From NCBI RefSeq assembly GCF_046630445.1, contig NC_092340.1, forward strand, positions 24,192,001 to 24,256,000: a DNA stretch of 64,000 nucleotides, in the 5' to 3' direction. The stretch is from Rutidosis leptorrhynchoides. Taxonomy: Eukaryota; Streptophyta; Magnoliopsida; Asterales; Asteraceae. A program made the translations under genes and the position numbers. Every line of letters starts with the position of its first letter. Within the stretch, counting starts at the first letter, position 1. Shown one piece after another: positions 44,764 to 56,526 of this stretch. Under the pieces are notes generated by a model. It had not been told where the DNA came from. It ran no database searches and was given only the letters and a program-made list of their open reading frames with translations.

Positions 44764-46302
44764 ATGGTTCCCCACGGACAACATCACCCACTTATTGATG
44801 TAATCAAACAAATTCCTGCATATGCTAAGTTTTTAAAAGATTTGTGTGTTCAAAAGCGTAAACTCAACGCATCATTTCTGAAAAAGGTAAAACTAACTGA
44901 AAAAGTGAGTGCTGTAATTTCGGGTTCACTTCCACCTAAGTTTAAGGACCCGGGGACACCTTTAATTTTAGTTATGGTGGGGAATGTTAATATTAAAAAG
45001 GCTTTATTGGACTTAGGGACTAGTATTAACATACTTCCATCGAGCCTTGTTGACCGATACGAGTTGGGAACTTTAAAACATACTGATATTCTCGTCTAAC
45101 TTGCGGATCAGTCAATGAGAACTCCAAGGGGTATGTTGGAAAATGTGATTGTGAAAGTAGAAGACTTTTATTACCCGGTAGATTTTATACTTATGGACAC
45201 AGAGACCACCTTTAGGGATACCCAACCGACGATCATTCTTGGTCGTCTATTTTTGGCCACAATTGATGCTCCTATCAATTGTAGAACCGGGGTTATGGAC
45301 ATTTCTTTTGGTAATAAGAGATCACGGATTAATATTTTTAATTCATTACATACACCGGATGTCCAGGATTGTTTTTTGTTGGATACTAACCATGAACATG
45401 TTTAAAAGTATGCACCGGATGTGAAAGAGAAAGAGGAGATAAGGAAATCTAGTGAAGGTGGTATGACGAGTGAATTCATGGAATCTCAAATAAGAACTAA
45501 TGCAGAAATTTTGATGAGTCAACAAGAGTCGATACAAAATCTTAAGCTGGAATTGAAAAATCTGAGTCAAGTTCTTGAAACCGAGTTGAGTTCGTCTATT
45601 AGCACCAGTTGTTTGTTACAGATGAAAGAAACTGTGGTGGCAGTGTCCACGGTTATTAAAAAAGATGATAAAATGGAACATCTGGCAACTCCGAAGATGA
45701 TTGAGCCTTACCGACCACCATCCATGAGAAAATCAAATGAGCATGTATCTAGTGGTAACAAAATGGAGTATATGTGTGTTGGGAATGTATCTGTTGATAC
45801 ACTTGAAAAGTTTGAAAAATCCAATGGAAAAGTAGCCAAGGTAATGGGGGAAACCGTAGAAAAACTCGTTGAGCGGTTTGGAGGTCACAAGATCAAAGTG
45901 AATAGGAATGCAAAGGTGAATTCTCAAGTTGATTATGAGGTGTCTTCCAATTTAGAGGATCTTAAAAGCCTTAAGTGTGGGGGAGATAGTGTAAACCCGC
46001 TACATAGTTCATTGAGGCATGATAGTGAGCGTAAGGAATATGTGGATGACCCGGTGCTTGATCGTTCCATGAGAAAATTACATAAACGGGTCCACGATGC
46101 TAGAAGTATAGGAGATGAAAGTTTGAGCAATCGTCTTGTGTGTAACTTGTCTCCTACAGAAAAAGGGAACTTGTTTGAGTTAATGCATGTGGCAAAGGAG
46201 AGTGATGTGTGGTTGGATTCTAAGTTGAGGAAAGTTAGAGAAAGTGAAGGTTCTCACAAAGTGAGAGAAGGAGAAACCTTCTACAGTCCCGGAATTAGCT
46301 GA
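44764..46302 (+). pseudogene. Athila-like protease and gag/pro-tail remnant (element 5)
   Basis: A single frame with stops at 45097 and 45403. The first part has LLDLGTSINILPSSLVDRYE, a DLGxS aspartic protease, followed by VDFILMDTE and IILGRLFLATIDAPI. The later part has SQIRTNAEILMSQQESIQNL, resembling the helix at the end of the gag in element 3. It then has MRKLHKRVHDARSIGDE and NRLVCNLSPTEK, resembling the protease tail of element 3. No reverse transcriptase follows. The order protease, gag-like helix, protease tail is odd and may reflect rearrangement or a distinct non-autonomous family. Confidence 0.7.
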
Positions 46303-47878
46303 AGTGGAGAAAGAGTGTCATGCACGACTCTGAAATAAAAACTTCACAAACTATGTGTAGAGTTTGTAAGTCATCTTTATTTTATTTTTTCTTTGTTTCT
46401 AATTTATTTTTATTTATTTTTAGTTAAACGAACTTTGTGGGTATATTCATTGCAAGCCCTCACGAGACTTCACTCGTCTACCTAAGGTAATTAGGTGGTT
46501 TAAAAGGCTTGTTGCATGCGCTAAGTGCAATCGTGTTTCCTACGAAAGTGGACTAGTTAGGATTTTACGTTTTCTTTTTGTTTTCTTTTTATAAGTTGTA
46601 ATGGAAGGAATGAATGAAATTTAAAGTTGAGATGCTGAGTTGATCTAATGAGCACTATATGAGTATTAAATGGTGGACGAGTAATACCCTGGTAATATAT
46701 TTTGTTATTTTCTCTTTTTCACACATATATTTATAATGGTCTTAAATATGCGTACGAGGGCGTAGCATGATTTAAGTGTGGGGGAGAGGGGAAATTCAAA
46801 ATTTTTTGGGGTAAATAACGTTGGTTTGAAGCTTAAAATGAGTGAAATATTATGATTATTACAATTTAACAAAAATTTTAATCATAATTTCAATAACAAA
46901 TCAAGTGTGACATTGTTGAAATAGTAAGTGAAGTGGCATGTATTTTAATGGGTATTAAGAAAGAGTTGTTGTATGCGATTCTTAAAGAAGTGAAATACGT
47001 AAAGTGAGCGAAAATTTTCATTTTTAAGGTTAAGAAATAAAGTCTTCTTACTTGTGTTTCAATAAGGTGTTTTTCAAATGAGGAAGTAAAGTCTTCCAAC
47101 TTATGTTTCAAAAGCACTTTTTAGTGCAACTTTTTACCCATGAATTGACGGAATTAATAAGTACAAAATACCATTTACTGCAAAACAGCCAGTTTAGAGG
47201 CTGGATAAATATTCCTAAATGAGAGCCATGATTGGGGCATACAATACCACAAAACTAGAGCTCGATGGAGCCAAATCCATAAAACAGCCAGTATAGGGGC
47301 TGGATAAATATTCCTACACGCGAGCCTTGTTGGGGCGTATAATACCGCTAAAATAGAGCTAGAAGGGGCTAAATCCACAAAAATTATTTCTCATTATAAG
47401 TCACGTGGGACTTAAATCCCACGACCCTCCTCCGATTGTCCACCCTGCTCCGAGAGTCACTGGAGGAGTTGTTGGAGCATGAGATGAGTGTCGTGATCCT
47501 AAAACACCGGGAGAACAGGGTGTCTTGGGACACTCTGGCATACTAACCTTTAAAACAAAAAATGGAATTGACGGTACATGGTTCTTTTATCTAGTTCGTG
47601 TGGCGGATGACTCCCACTTGACTCATGGTTTATTTGAAGATCACTAAGTTCGAGATTTTATTACACTTTGCTACGAAGTATTCGTTTGAGACAAGATGTT
47701 ATTATAATCATGATTCAATTTGGGAAGTTAGAGTTGGGTAATTTCAAGTAGGAGCCATGCCGGTGGAATTTATGTTTCATATTGAGTTCAAGGCTTCGCG
47801 GTTCTATATATGCTTTTGAAGATTTATCATTTGAGTTGAAGATTGTTTGAGGACAAACAATGATAAGTGTGGGGGAGT
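46303..47878 (+). other. Non-coding 3' region of element 5
   Basis: Contains AAGTGTGGGGGAG at about 46770 and again at about 47865 next to the 3' LTR, where it serves as the likely polypurine tract. It also has a two-unit tandem repeat at 47181-47380 and a 20-base near-palindrome at 47404-47423 (CGTGGGA and TCCCACG arms). No gene is seen. Confidence 0.6.
47181..47380 (+). repeat. Two-unit tandem repeat of about 100 bp
   Basis: Each unit runs from AAAACAGCCAGT through GGCTGGATAAATATTCCTA and GGGGC to CTAAATCCA. Each begins with a small hairpin, CAGCC...GGCTGG. The units are clearly diverged. Confidence 0.8.
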
Positions 47879-49057
47879 TGATCGGGTCATAAATTCCGAT
47901 CATTATTAATGTTAAGGGTTGAATCTTATGTGTATATTTGAGGTTTTAAATGCTTTCTCATTAGGATATTATAACGGGTAACGATTTGGGACGAAAACAC
48001 GAAAAATATAGCTTAAACGAGAAAAAGACGAAAAAGCAGAAGCCCAGCCGCAATTTGCGGCTGGGAGGCGCAATTTGCGCCTGGGTCTGGCCAAAAATCA
48101 TCATCAGGTTGAAAACGGGCATATTTTTGCGGCTGGTTTTTGCGGTTGGCCGTAAATTGCGGTCGTTGGGTGCATTTTGCGGCTGAGACTATTTTTAAAT
48201 AGAATTTGAGTCCGGATTTGAGGAATTTGCTACTTGGGAAACACCCTACTTCATTCCTATATATATGAAACCCTAGGCTACGAATTATGGACCTTTTATC
48301 TCAGTTTTTAGTGCCCTAAACACTCCCAAAAACATCATTCATCATCATCAATCAAGAATTCAAGTCAAGATCAAAGGCGTGTTCATCATGATTCATCCTT
48401 CTATCATTGTGTTCATCATCATCAACATGCAAGGCTAATCTCCTTACTTTATTCCTTCCAATGAACTTTTAATGTATTGTTTATTCATTCAATTATGTGT
48501 GTGGTTTGTAATATTACAATGATAAACTCCTTTGATTTATGATTTTACAAACCGTTCAAGAGATTGTTTAATGCAAGTTGGTTGATTTTGATTATTGCAA
48601 GATGTATTATTGTGATTTAACAATTGTGCTTGATCCACTTAGTGTTAAATTAGATTAGGGATAAAGACAAGTGTTTAGATTACATAATCGTGCCCAAAAT
48701 AATTACTTTGACGAATCTAAGAGTTCATGTCTATGTGATTTAGATAATAACTTGATAGCACACATGTTTGTTTGAATGAATGATACTTAATTGGGATTTG
48801 AAAGGGATAAAGTTTTTTAATCCATTGATAACAACTTTGCATTTTTAATCTTTTGCTTATGCTTTTTTGCTTCAAACCGTTAAAGCTTAAGTTTTCTTGT
48901 TTAATTTTCTTAATTAGTAAACGTACTTTAGTTTAATCAAACCAACTCCTGAAAATTGCTTGCTTTTAACCACTACTTCTCGAGGAACGAATCCGATTTA
49001 CCCTAGCTATGTTATGAGTAATTAGATCATTTTTGGTTGGCCCTTCGACACCGATCA
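47879..49057 (+). repeat. 3' LTR of element 5 (about 1179 bp), partner not found
   Basis: It starts directly after AAGTGTGGGGGAGT with TGATCGG and ends CCGATCA, a perfect 7-base inverted terminal repeat. GC-rich words (GCAATTTGCG variants) cluster at about 48048-48186. TATATATA follows at about 48259, then a leader with AAACCCTAG. No second copy exists in the window, so the right boundary rests on the terminal repeat alone. Confidence 0.55.
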
Positions 49058-49960
49058 CTAGCTTTGGGTAATGGCTGCAAATTGCTATCAGTGTTGTACA
49101 TGACGAATTGCCCAAAAATTACCTCATTAGGGATTCACGAATTTAAGATGAATAGACCCGATGTCAAGATAAAACAGCAAGTGGTGAATCCATGTTTCCC
49201 TAGTTGGGTATGGTAATTGGCCTAGGGATTGATTTTGATATAGTATTCTTTTCCTAATTATGGTTATGTTTTGTTTTTGTTCTGTTTGATTTCTTACAGT
49301 TACCGCTAGAGGTGTACAACTAGTTCACGACTTAGCTCACATCAGTCGCAAATGGTTCGACCAGAATCTGGTTAGGATTTGTGGTCCTTAAATAAAAGCT
49401 AAACTATTTACATGGGTTAACTTGAAGACATGTTATAGTTAAGACTGGTTATCCAGTAAAGGGTAAAATTAGAGTAAATCTGTTCATCAATTCTTTTAAT
49501 AAAAAGTTGAATAACTACGTTGAGGTGTATTAAGCTACCACATAAGCACAGGCGTGTTAATTTTCTATATTAACTCATGTGTAACAATAATTATGAAGAA
49601 GCAATGGCTTTAATTGATTCGGTTCACCTGCAATAGCTATGAAATATTCAATATTGTCAGCAAAACTGATTTATATACCGTGTAGTCGTGTACATAAAAA
49701 AAAGTAGAAGGTTTTCTCGAATAGGGTACCAGGGAGGGTGAAAAATCCAACCACATACTATGATGTATGTGACCCAGCAAAATTTCTCTATGTCCCTGGC
49801 TATCACAAATATTCGTCCTATACAATATTCGAACACCTTATGCAAGGAACTCAGAACTCCATTCAGTGGGTTATCTTACATGAATTTTGTTAAATTATTA
49901 TTTTTACAATTGAGCAAATTCTGATTACGGTAGACTCCAATTTTTTATTCGAAAAGGGTA
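49058..49960. other. Intergenic, nothing recognised
   Basis: AT-rich sequence without coding frames or clear repeats. It may be host DNA next to element 5. Confidence 0.4.
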
Positions 49961-49969
49961 TTTTCGTCC

Positions 49970-50597
49970 TTTTACACCTTAGATATTTACCACATGCAGT
50001 ACCAGAGGCTTCTAGCGATCGCCTTTTTCCCCCTCACACATTTAATCTCCATTCTCCACCTACCCCTTTTGAAGCCCTAGCTTCTTTCAGGCGATTTTTT
50101 TTTTCCTCCTTTCAGGCTTTGATTGTTTCATTTACCTGCGATGTTATCGAGGAATGATTGAAAGGTTGGGTTTTAGTTCTCTTTTTCCCTTACGATTCAT
50201 GGCTTTAATTGTTTAAGTTGTACTTGAGATGTAGTGGAGGAACGACTTTTTTGTCCTCTGAAGTGTTCACCGGTGGTGAAAGGTTAGGGTTTTGATATCC
50301 ATCCATTCGTTACAGTTAACTGCTTCGAATGTTTGAGTCGAAAACACCCTTTCCTTTTTTGTTGAGTTTATGGTTATAGTTTGCACAATATAGTTTGTCA
50401 TGATAGTTAATCTTTATTTGTTTGCTTTGATCGATTTGCTGAGTTTATTTAAATAAGATGATGGTGCAGTTGCACTTGAAACAAACCAAACCATGTTTAT
50501 AGTTGGTATTTGCAAATTTGAGTGTAATAAAAAAAGTTAAAACATTTATAGTCTGAAGTTAGTTCAACTTTTGTAGATAAAACATAAGGACTTCTGA

Positions 50598-50644
<47 letters not shown>

Positions 50645-52250
50645 AGAGTGTGTTTAATTAATTATTTATGTGTATGTAATTGTCACTTTTATAAAGGCTA
50701 TAATTAGGGTTTTCAGTTTATAGATGGAAGAAAGGGGGAGATAGTATTTGTTGATAAGTATATCGAATAACTAATGGGAAAAGTTAAATCTCAGATTCAC
50801 ACACGTCATCACTGTTTCTTTAATTCTTTACTCCTTGGTTTGGGTAACTGTAATTTTGCATTCTGATGCTGTTATGTGTATATATACGATTATTCATATA
50901 GTTATAAATTGTTTTTTATTGATTGGTGTTGTAGTTGATAAGCATCTATGAGAGGCGTTGAAGGCAACTGAACTGAGTTTGGAGGATTTGAAATCACAGC
51001 ATTAAGGATACTTGCTGAAAATTTTGATGTTTAGTAGTGTAAGTATGCAAATATTCTGAAATTTAAATCTATCCTTTTGGATGAGAATTAATTAATGTTA
51101 ACACTAATTGAGTCCAATACTTAAAGTACAACATTAATTCTAGATTTTGTTTTGTAGTATCATTGATTTTAGCCTTTGGTATGCTATATGTGTAAAGTTT
51201 TGTTATATAGCTTTTTTTTAAGAATGTTGCATTTACGATCATATATCTATAAAGTAGAAGCTCATTTATGCAAGTATATAGACATACATGCATATACCAG
51301 TGAGGGGTTAACAGGTGGAATTCAATCCTATATGTTTGTTATTTAGTTATAAAACATAAAAAAAAAACCTTTCATAAAGTTTTTTACTTTGCAATTGCAT
51401 ACATAAGTAGCCTTTATATTTGTCAGTGCATGCATGTTTGTAAGAATATGAGAAAAAACTGGTAACCATTTCTATGTGCTTAATTGTACAGGGCTAGAGG
51501 TGACTGAAGTATGACACATGATTTCTATGTTGGAGATTTTAATTGTTGCCACCATGAATTTGATCAGTTCACCATAAAATTCAGGTATGGCAATTTTAAT
51601 TTATTTTTATTTGATATGAAATTAGTGATGATAATTATTTTGATCATACATATAATACCTTTCACGCTTCTGATTTATATTCATTGATGACAACCTAGAT
51701 TTTGTAGCAAATAAATTTTGAATTTTATGTTTTTTAATAATGTTGGCACTGTCCAAACAATCCATGAAATTGAACTTTCGGGTAACTGGAATTGACATTG
51801 ACAGGCTTCATGGATTCTCTGCTTAAATATGTTTCTTTAATATAATCAACAGTGAACTAAAGAAATCACTTAGGTTCGTTTCTGCATAAATAATTTTGTA
51901 ACGTGATGTAGTGTGCTTCAAGTTCTTTAGATTTTTTGTTGTTGACCTTCATATAATTTATTTGGATATACGGAGTAGTTCTTTTTCATTGTAAAGATTT
52001 CAACTCACTTATGTTTAGCCAAAATCAGTTGTTTTATAGCTTTTTTCTTAAATCTTGAATTCGTATTTGCAGTGCCATTAGAGCAACGATAGTCGATGCG
52101 TAAATTTACACTGTGGTTTGTGTGCTTTATATTGGACATTGAAAAGCAAGAACCACAATGCTTATGATGGATGATTTGGAAGTTGTAAATGAACCACCTA
52201 TATTACATGTCAATTGTAACATCTTTTGTATGCACTTTCGTAAAAAACGT
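49970..52250 (+). ncRNA. Possible spliced transcript without coding potential
   Basis: A pyrimidine-rich, leader-like stretch at about 50015-50130 is followed by segments with splice-site context. 50935-51038 lies between TTGTAG and GTAAGT, 51492-51584 between GTACAG and GTATGG, and a last segment from 52073 follows TTTGCAG. The spacers are AT-rich with intron character. The segments contain no shared long reading frame, so this could be a long non-coding RNA, a 5' untranslated region cut off from its gene, or chance. A run of 41 T lies within a putative intron. Confidence 0.3.
50600..50640 (+). repeat. Homopolymer of 41 T
   Basis: An uninterrupted T run inside the putative intron. It could be the tail of a minus-strand retroposon, but no body is recognised on the right side. 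Its length may be inexact in the assembly. Confidence 0.8.
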
Positions 52251-52396
52251 ACGCCTCTGTAATGGCCTTATGTAATAGTCTCACAGGTACTTTTGTAAAC
52301 GTAACAAAAACGAGTACACCGCGGCAACGCGCGGTTGACCAAACACTTGTTATATAAAAATAAACTATGTGAGCATTTTCTATTATTTGACACATG

Positions 52397-52949
52397 TCAG
52401 ATTCTGTCAGTCATCTATTCTTTTTGTGTGAGTATAGTATTAAGATCTGGAGGAATTTGAAGGCCAATTTGGGCCAATTTGTTATTTAAAGGCCTGCCCA
52501 ATTGTCTCAATGAAATCGTAAGCAGGCTTGCCCAGTATCCATATTCTAATAAAATTTGGAACATTATCAATAGATTAGTGCTTGCTGCTTGTGTTTATTG
52601 GATATGGAAGGAAAGGAATTGCAGACTCTTTAAGCAAAAGAAGAGATCTGAGGATGAATTGTGCAAAGAGATTGTGAATTTCATCGGAATGAAGTTGTTG
52701 ACTTTTAAAGTCAAACCATCGAATGATGTCATTAAAGTGACGAAGATTTGGAAGCTGAGATGGGAGAATTTGAAATTTTATATGGATTAGTTTGTAGGGT
52801 TGATGTTATGGTTGGGCTTGTGTTTGTGGATTGTTGGTGATTGTATTTTCTGTTTTTAGGTTTGGGTATATCCAGCTCATGTTTTGTAGTGTTGTTTTAT
52901 GATAAATCTTATTTTGCCGGGGCGGGGGGAAAAAAAAAAAAAAAAAAAA
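52397..52949 (+). pseudogene. 5'-truncated LINE tail with poly-A
   Basis: The sequence codes for the end of a plant LINE ORF2, the reverse-transcriptase zinc-binding region, with DSVSHLFFLCEYSIKIW then CVYWIWKERNCRLF. A frame change lies between these two parts near 52480. An untranslated tail leads to 20 A at 52930-52949. Only the last few hundred bases of the element were inserted or kept. No target duplication could be defined. Confidence 0.75.
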
Positions 52950-53664
52950 CCGCTATCACATTTTAGCTCTAGATGGTCTTGTTTCACTTTAATTGGCCTC
53001 CAAATCACAGTACCTACTTTAATGAATATTATTACATACGAATTTATAATTTCCACTATAAGTATACAACATTACTACTAGAACACCGCCTATAATCTAT
53101 ATACAAAACATATACACTTTAGCACTTACCAAGTAATCCCATTTTTCAGGAGATGGGCAATGACCAATATAACAGTACGAGACATTCATTCAGTGATTGT
53201 CAAGTAGATCGCTTAGTCGTCCAGTCTTATGTTGTAATGCAAAGTGATCAAAACCAAGTACTCAAACCATGTGTCATACTCCTTCGTTCCAATTTAATAG
53301 TCTACAAAAAGAACAATTTTAAGAAAAGTCATTATTAATTATATTATACTTTTTTGTTCACTTTTCAGTTTTATCTTTTACTTTGTACCTACTTTTTTAT
53401 TTTACATACATAACGTAAATTTTATCTCATTTTTTTCTTATTTATGGAAGTAGACTAGTGATTAAGTCTCTTTTGTACATGAAGTTCTGGAATAATATGG
53501 TGTAGTTGATAGTTGATAATCTATACTAGCAATCACAGAATACCGTTGAAATCGTAGGAAACAACCAAGTTGGATCACATCTTGCGGGCAAATATTAGTA
53601 AAGTATCAAAAACATTTGAAAGACATACCAACCTGAAAATAATTTCATATTCCTATGTGATGTA
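52950..53664. other. Interval between the LINE tail and the receptor-like gene
   Basis: AT-rich with no gene seen. It should include the 3' untranslated region of the minus-strand receptor-like gene. Confidence 0.4.
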
Positions 53665-56526
53665 TCATCTCTTTCTTCCACTGTTCAAGATCATATGCTC
53701 CACTTCATCAGCAATTACATTGAACCACTTTGGTCTTCCAGTCGACAGCATGAGATAACCAATCACCATTCCAATTAGGGTCCCACAACCATATCCCAAC
53801 GCCACCGCTTTCCATGTAAACCCATTCTCTTCCTCATCTTCCTCACCATCAAGCTGTGGTTCTTGTAGATTCTCATTGCACTTTTTGGGCAACGGAAGAC
53901 CACACAGATTCGGATTGCCTCCAAATGAGTTCGATCCAAATGTGTTGAACTGTTTTCCTGTTGGAATGCGGCCCACAAGATGGTTTTGCGAGAAATCTAA
54001 GAATGCAAGAAAATTCAAGTCTGCAAGGCTTCGAGGGATCTCACCATTAAGCTGATTCCAGGATAGGTCTAATGATTCAATTTCTAATAGTTTTCCAAGA
54101 TCTTCTGGTATGCGACCTGTGAGGCTGTTGTGGGATAAGTCGAGCACTATCAGTGAGTTTAGACTTCCAATAATATCCGGAATGTTCCCTCCAAAATTAT
54201 TGTTGGAAAGACTAATAATTGTATATTCAACTGTTAGTTTTTGAAAGTATTGGTCCTTCCCTTTCACAGAAACATTGATCGAGTAATACAAACCATTTGT
54301 ATTCATATATTCGAGTTTTGTGCCTATCTTTGCCACATTCTTCATAGCATTAAAATGTTGAAAATATTTTGTTGGAAGTTGGCCTACAAACCTATTATGA
54401 GATAAGTCAAGAACTCGCAAACTTGGGAATGGGAATTTAACACCATAAGAGGTTACTATGCGTCCATGAAAATTGTTTGAGTTGAGGTTAAGAACTTGCA
54501 GTCGTGAAAGACCTCCTAACCAATCAGGGAATGTATCATTTAAGTGGTTGTTTCCCAAATCAAGAACTCTTAAATGATGACAGCTGGACAACGAAGTTGG
54601 CAACTCTCCTTGTAACTGATTTCCCCTCAGTATAAGACCTTCTAACTTTCCACAATCTTCATACGTGTTTGGAATTGTACCATGAATGTCATTATTTGCT
54701 AAATTCACCACTTGAAGAGAGGAGCTAAAATTTCCAAAGCATGGTGGAATAACTCCACTGAAGTTATTATTTGACAAATCCAATTGATATAGATAACTCA
54801 TGTTGCAAATTGATGGAGGGATTGGTCCTTGAATTTGATTGGACTGCAAATATAGTTGTTCTAGTGCGTAAAATTGAAATTGTGGTAAGTCTGTTATGAA
54901 GTTATGTGATAGATTCAAGTAAGCCAGAATATTGTTACCTCCTATCTCTCTTGCCCATAAAGAAAACTCTCCGCTGATTTCATTGTTAGAAAGATCTAAA
55001 ATTTTAAGTTTTTTCATGTATTGTAAGGAGACTGGGAACTGCTTTAACTTGCAAGAGGCTAATGATAAGTTAAAAAAATTTGGGTTGACATAATGAGTAG
55101 CATTATTTTCCGTAACCGATACACCACTATATGAGAGATCGAGATAAATAAGGTTTGTGAGACTTGATAACAACATATCTAACTCCCAATCACTGCTAAA
55201 ATTATTAAATGAAAGGTCTAACGAAACGAGATTGGTGAGTTTTAGAATGAAGGCTTGATCAATTTTCCCACCTAATTCATTGTTACCGAGGTATAGATCT
55301 TCTATTGGTGAAGGAGCAAACGAATTAGAGGGTACTTGTCCAGTAAACTTGTTATTATCTAGATAGAGTTGTTTTAAAGATGGGAGAGTAAACAACCAAG
55401 ATGGCAATATCCCATTAAGTTTGTTATCTGCTAAATCTAGATGAATGATGTGTGTTAGGTTACGTGGATATTTGGGTAGGGAACCCATCAAACTACAATT
55501 TCGAAGTTCTAAGTAACTGATAGAGGAAGAGATATTAATAATATCAGTTGGTAAAACCCAGGAGATATCAACATACGCAAGCCTAAGGTCTCTCAAAAGA
55601 GTAGAATTATTAAGGAGATTGTTTAAGATATGAGATTGAATCCTCAAATTAATATTAACGGAGAGATCAAGTGAAACCAATTTTGGAAGAAGTGATATCT
55701 CCCAAGGGATTTCACCTGTGAAACTGTTAAATGACAAATCGACTACTTCCATGGATCGAAGATTGAAAATGTGAACAGGTAATTTTCCTTGCAATCCAGT
55801 CCCTTCAAGATTAAGTAATTTCAAAGAAGAAGATATATTGAGATAATTAGGTAAAGTTGAGAAGATATTAACATAAGAAAGCGAAAGTTCTTCTAAAGAA
55901 GTTGAATTTCTAAGCATGTCTATGAAAACACGTGGTTCCATGCTTAAATCAGCAGAATTAAATGAGAGATCAAGAGACACCAACTTATGAAGAAGTGTGA
56001 TCTCCGCTGGGACATTGCCACCAAAGCCACTTTCAGAAACGTTGAGATGTGTGAGACTATTTGAAAACCTTCCAATTTCATGCGGAATTTGAGAATCAAC
56101 GAAATCGTTAAAAGCGAGGTTGAGTTTTTGGAGGTGAGGAAGGTTGAAGAGGGTAGTATTAGGATGGATGTTACCTTGTAGCATACCACAACTTAGATCC
56201 AGACCAATAACGTCGCCAGTGGAGTAATCACAAGTGACTCCATTCCAATCACAACAATCGGTACTTGTGTTCCAGTTCATCATTATTGGATAGTAACCTG
56301 ATGAACCAAGCCGATCTTGACATGGTGAATCATATGGAGGATAATCGAATGAGATATTGATGGAGGAAATGCTGTGTTTAAAGAGAAGCAACTCTGAGGA
56401 CTGTTGAGGAGAGCATTTAAGTTTATAAACAATCAAGGTGGTGGTATTTAAATAAGAGGATACAGTTGAACAAGCAATAAAACAGAAGAACACGAATAAA
56501 TAGTATGCCATTTTTGAATTACTCAT
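53665..56526 (-). CDS. Leucine-rich-repeat receptor-like protein (Cf-9/RLP class)
   Basis: An intact, intronless 953-codon gene. It has an N-terminal signal peptide (YYLFVFFCFIACS) and an LRR N-terminal cap (LLLFKHSIS, then DCCDWNGVTCD). Roughly two dozen extracellular LRRs follow (LxxLxLSxNxFxGxIP pattern). A non-LRR island at about residues 740-775 (YSINVSVKGKDQYFQKL) precedes the last four repeats. Then come NLCGLPLPKKC, an acidic stretch and a transmembrane helix at about 907-928 with GxxxG spacing. A short tail has no kinase. Known members sit in the plasma membrane, detect pathogen or developmental signals and act through SOBIR1/BAK1-type kinases. The ligand here is unknown. N-glycosylation motifs are frequent. 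Confidence 0.95.
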   Translation of the reverse strand: MSNSKMAYYLFVFFCFIACSTVSSYLNTTTLIVYKLKCSPQQSSELLLFKHSISSINISFDYPPYDSPCQDRLGSSGYYPIMMNWNTSTDCCDWNGVTCDYSTGDVIGLDLSCGMLQGNIHPNTTLFNLPHLQKLNLAFNDFVDSQIPHEIGRFSNSLTHLNVSESGFGGNVPAEITLLHKLVSLDLSFNSADLSMEPRVFIDMLRNSTSLEELSLSYVNIFSTLPNYLNISSSLKLLNLEGTGLQGKLPVHIFNLRSMEVVDLSFNSFTGEIPWEISLLPKLVSLDLSVNINLRIQSHILNNLLNNSTLLRDLRLAYVDISWVLPTDIINISSSISYLELRNCSLMGSLPKYPRNLTHIIHLDLADNKLNGILPSWLFTLPSLKQLYLDNNKFTGQVPSNSFAPSPIEDLYLGNNELGGKIDQAFILKLTNLVSLDLSFNNFSSDWELDMLLSSLTNLIYLDLSYSGVSVTENNATHYVNPNFFNLSLASCKLKQFPVSLQYMKKLKILDLSNNEISGEFSLWAREIGGNNILAYLNLSHNFITDLPQFQFYALEQLYLQSNQIQGPIPPSICNMSYLYQLDLSNNNFSGVIPPCFGNFSSSLQVVNLANNDIHGTIPNTYEDCGKLEGLILRGNQLQGELPTSLSSCHHLRVLDLGNNHLNDTFPDWLGGLSRLQVLNLNSNNFHGRIVTSYGVKFPFPSLRVLDLSHNRFVGQLPTKYFQHFNAMKNVAKIGTKLEYMNTNGLYYSINVSVKGKDQYFQKLTVEYTIISLSNNNFGGNIPDIIGSLNSLIVLDLSHNSLTGRIPEDLGKLLEIESLDLSWNQLNGEIPRSLADLNFLAFLDFSQNHLVGRIPTGKQFNTFGSNSFGGNPNLCGLPLPKKCNENLQEPQLDGEEDEEENGFTWKAVALGYGCGTLIGMVIGYLMLSTGRPKWFNVIADEVEHMILNSGRKR

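Noticed and set aside
47986..48186. 66-codon frame in the LTR of element 5
   Set aside because: It covers the GC-rich promoter words; base composition explains the open frame.
50600..50640. Poly-T run as proof of a minus-strand LINE or SINE
   Set aside because: No retroposon body or target duplication was recognised beside it.
52319..52334. GC-rich palindrome CCGCGGCAACGCGCGG as a Helitron 3' hairpin
   Set aside because: No CTRR end follows at the right distance and no matching 5' TC end was seen.
52479..52790. A stand-alone gene in the 52479-52790 frame
   Set aside because: It begins at a TTG, has upstream LINE coding sequence in another frame, and ends in a poly-A tail; it is a LINE remnant.
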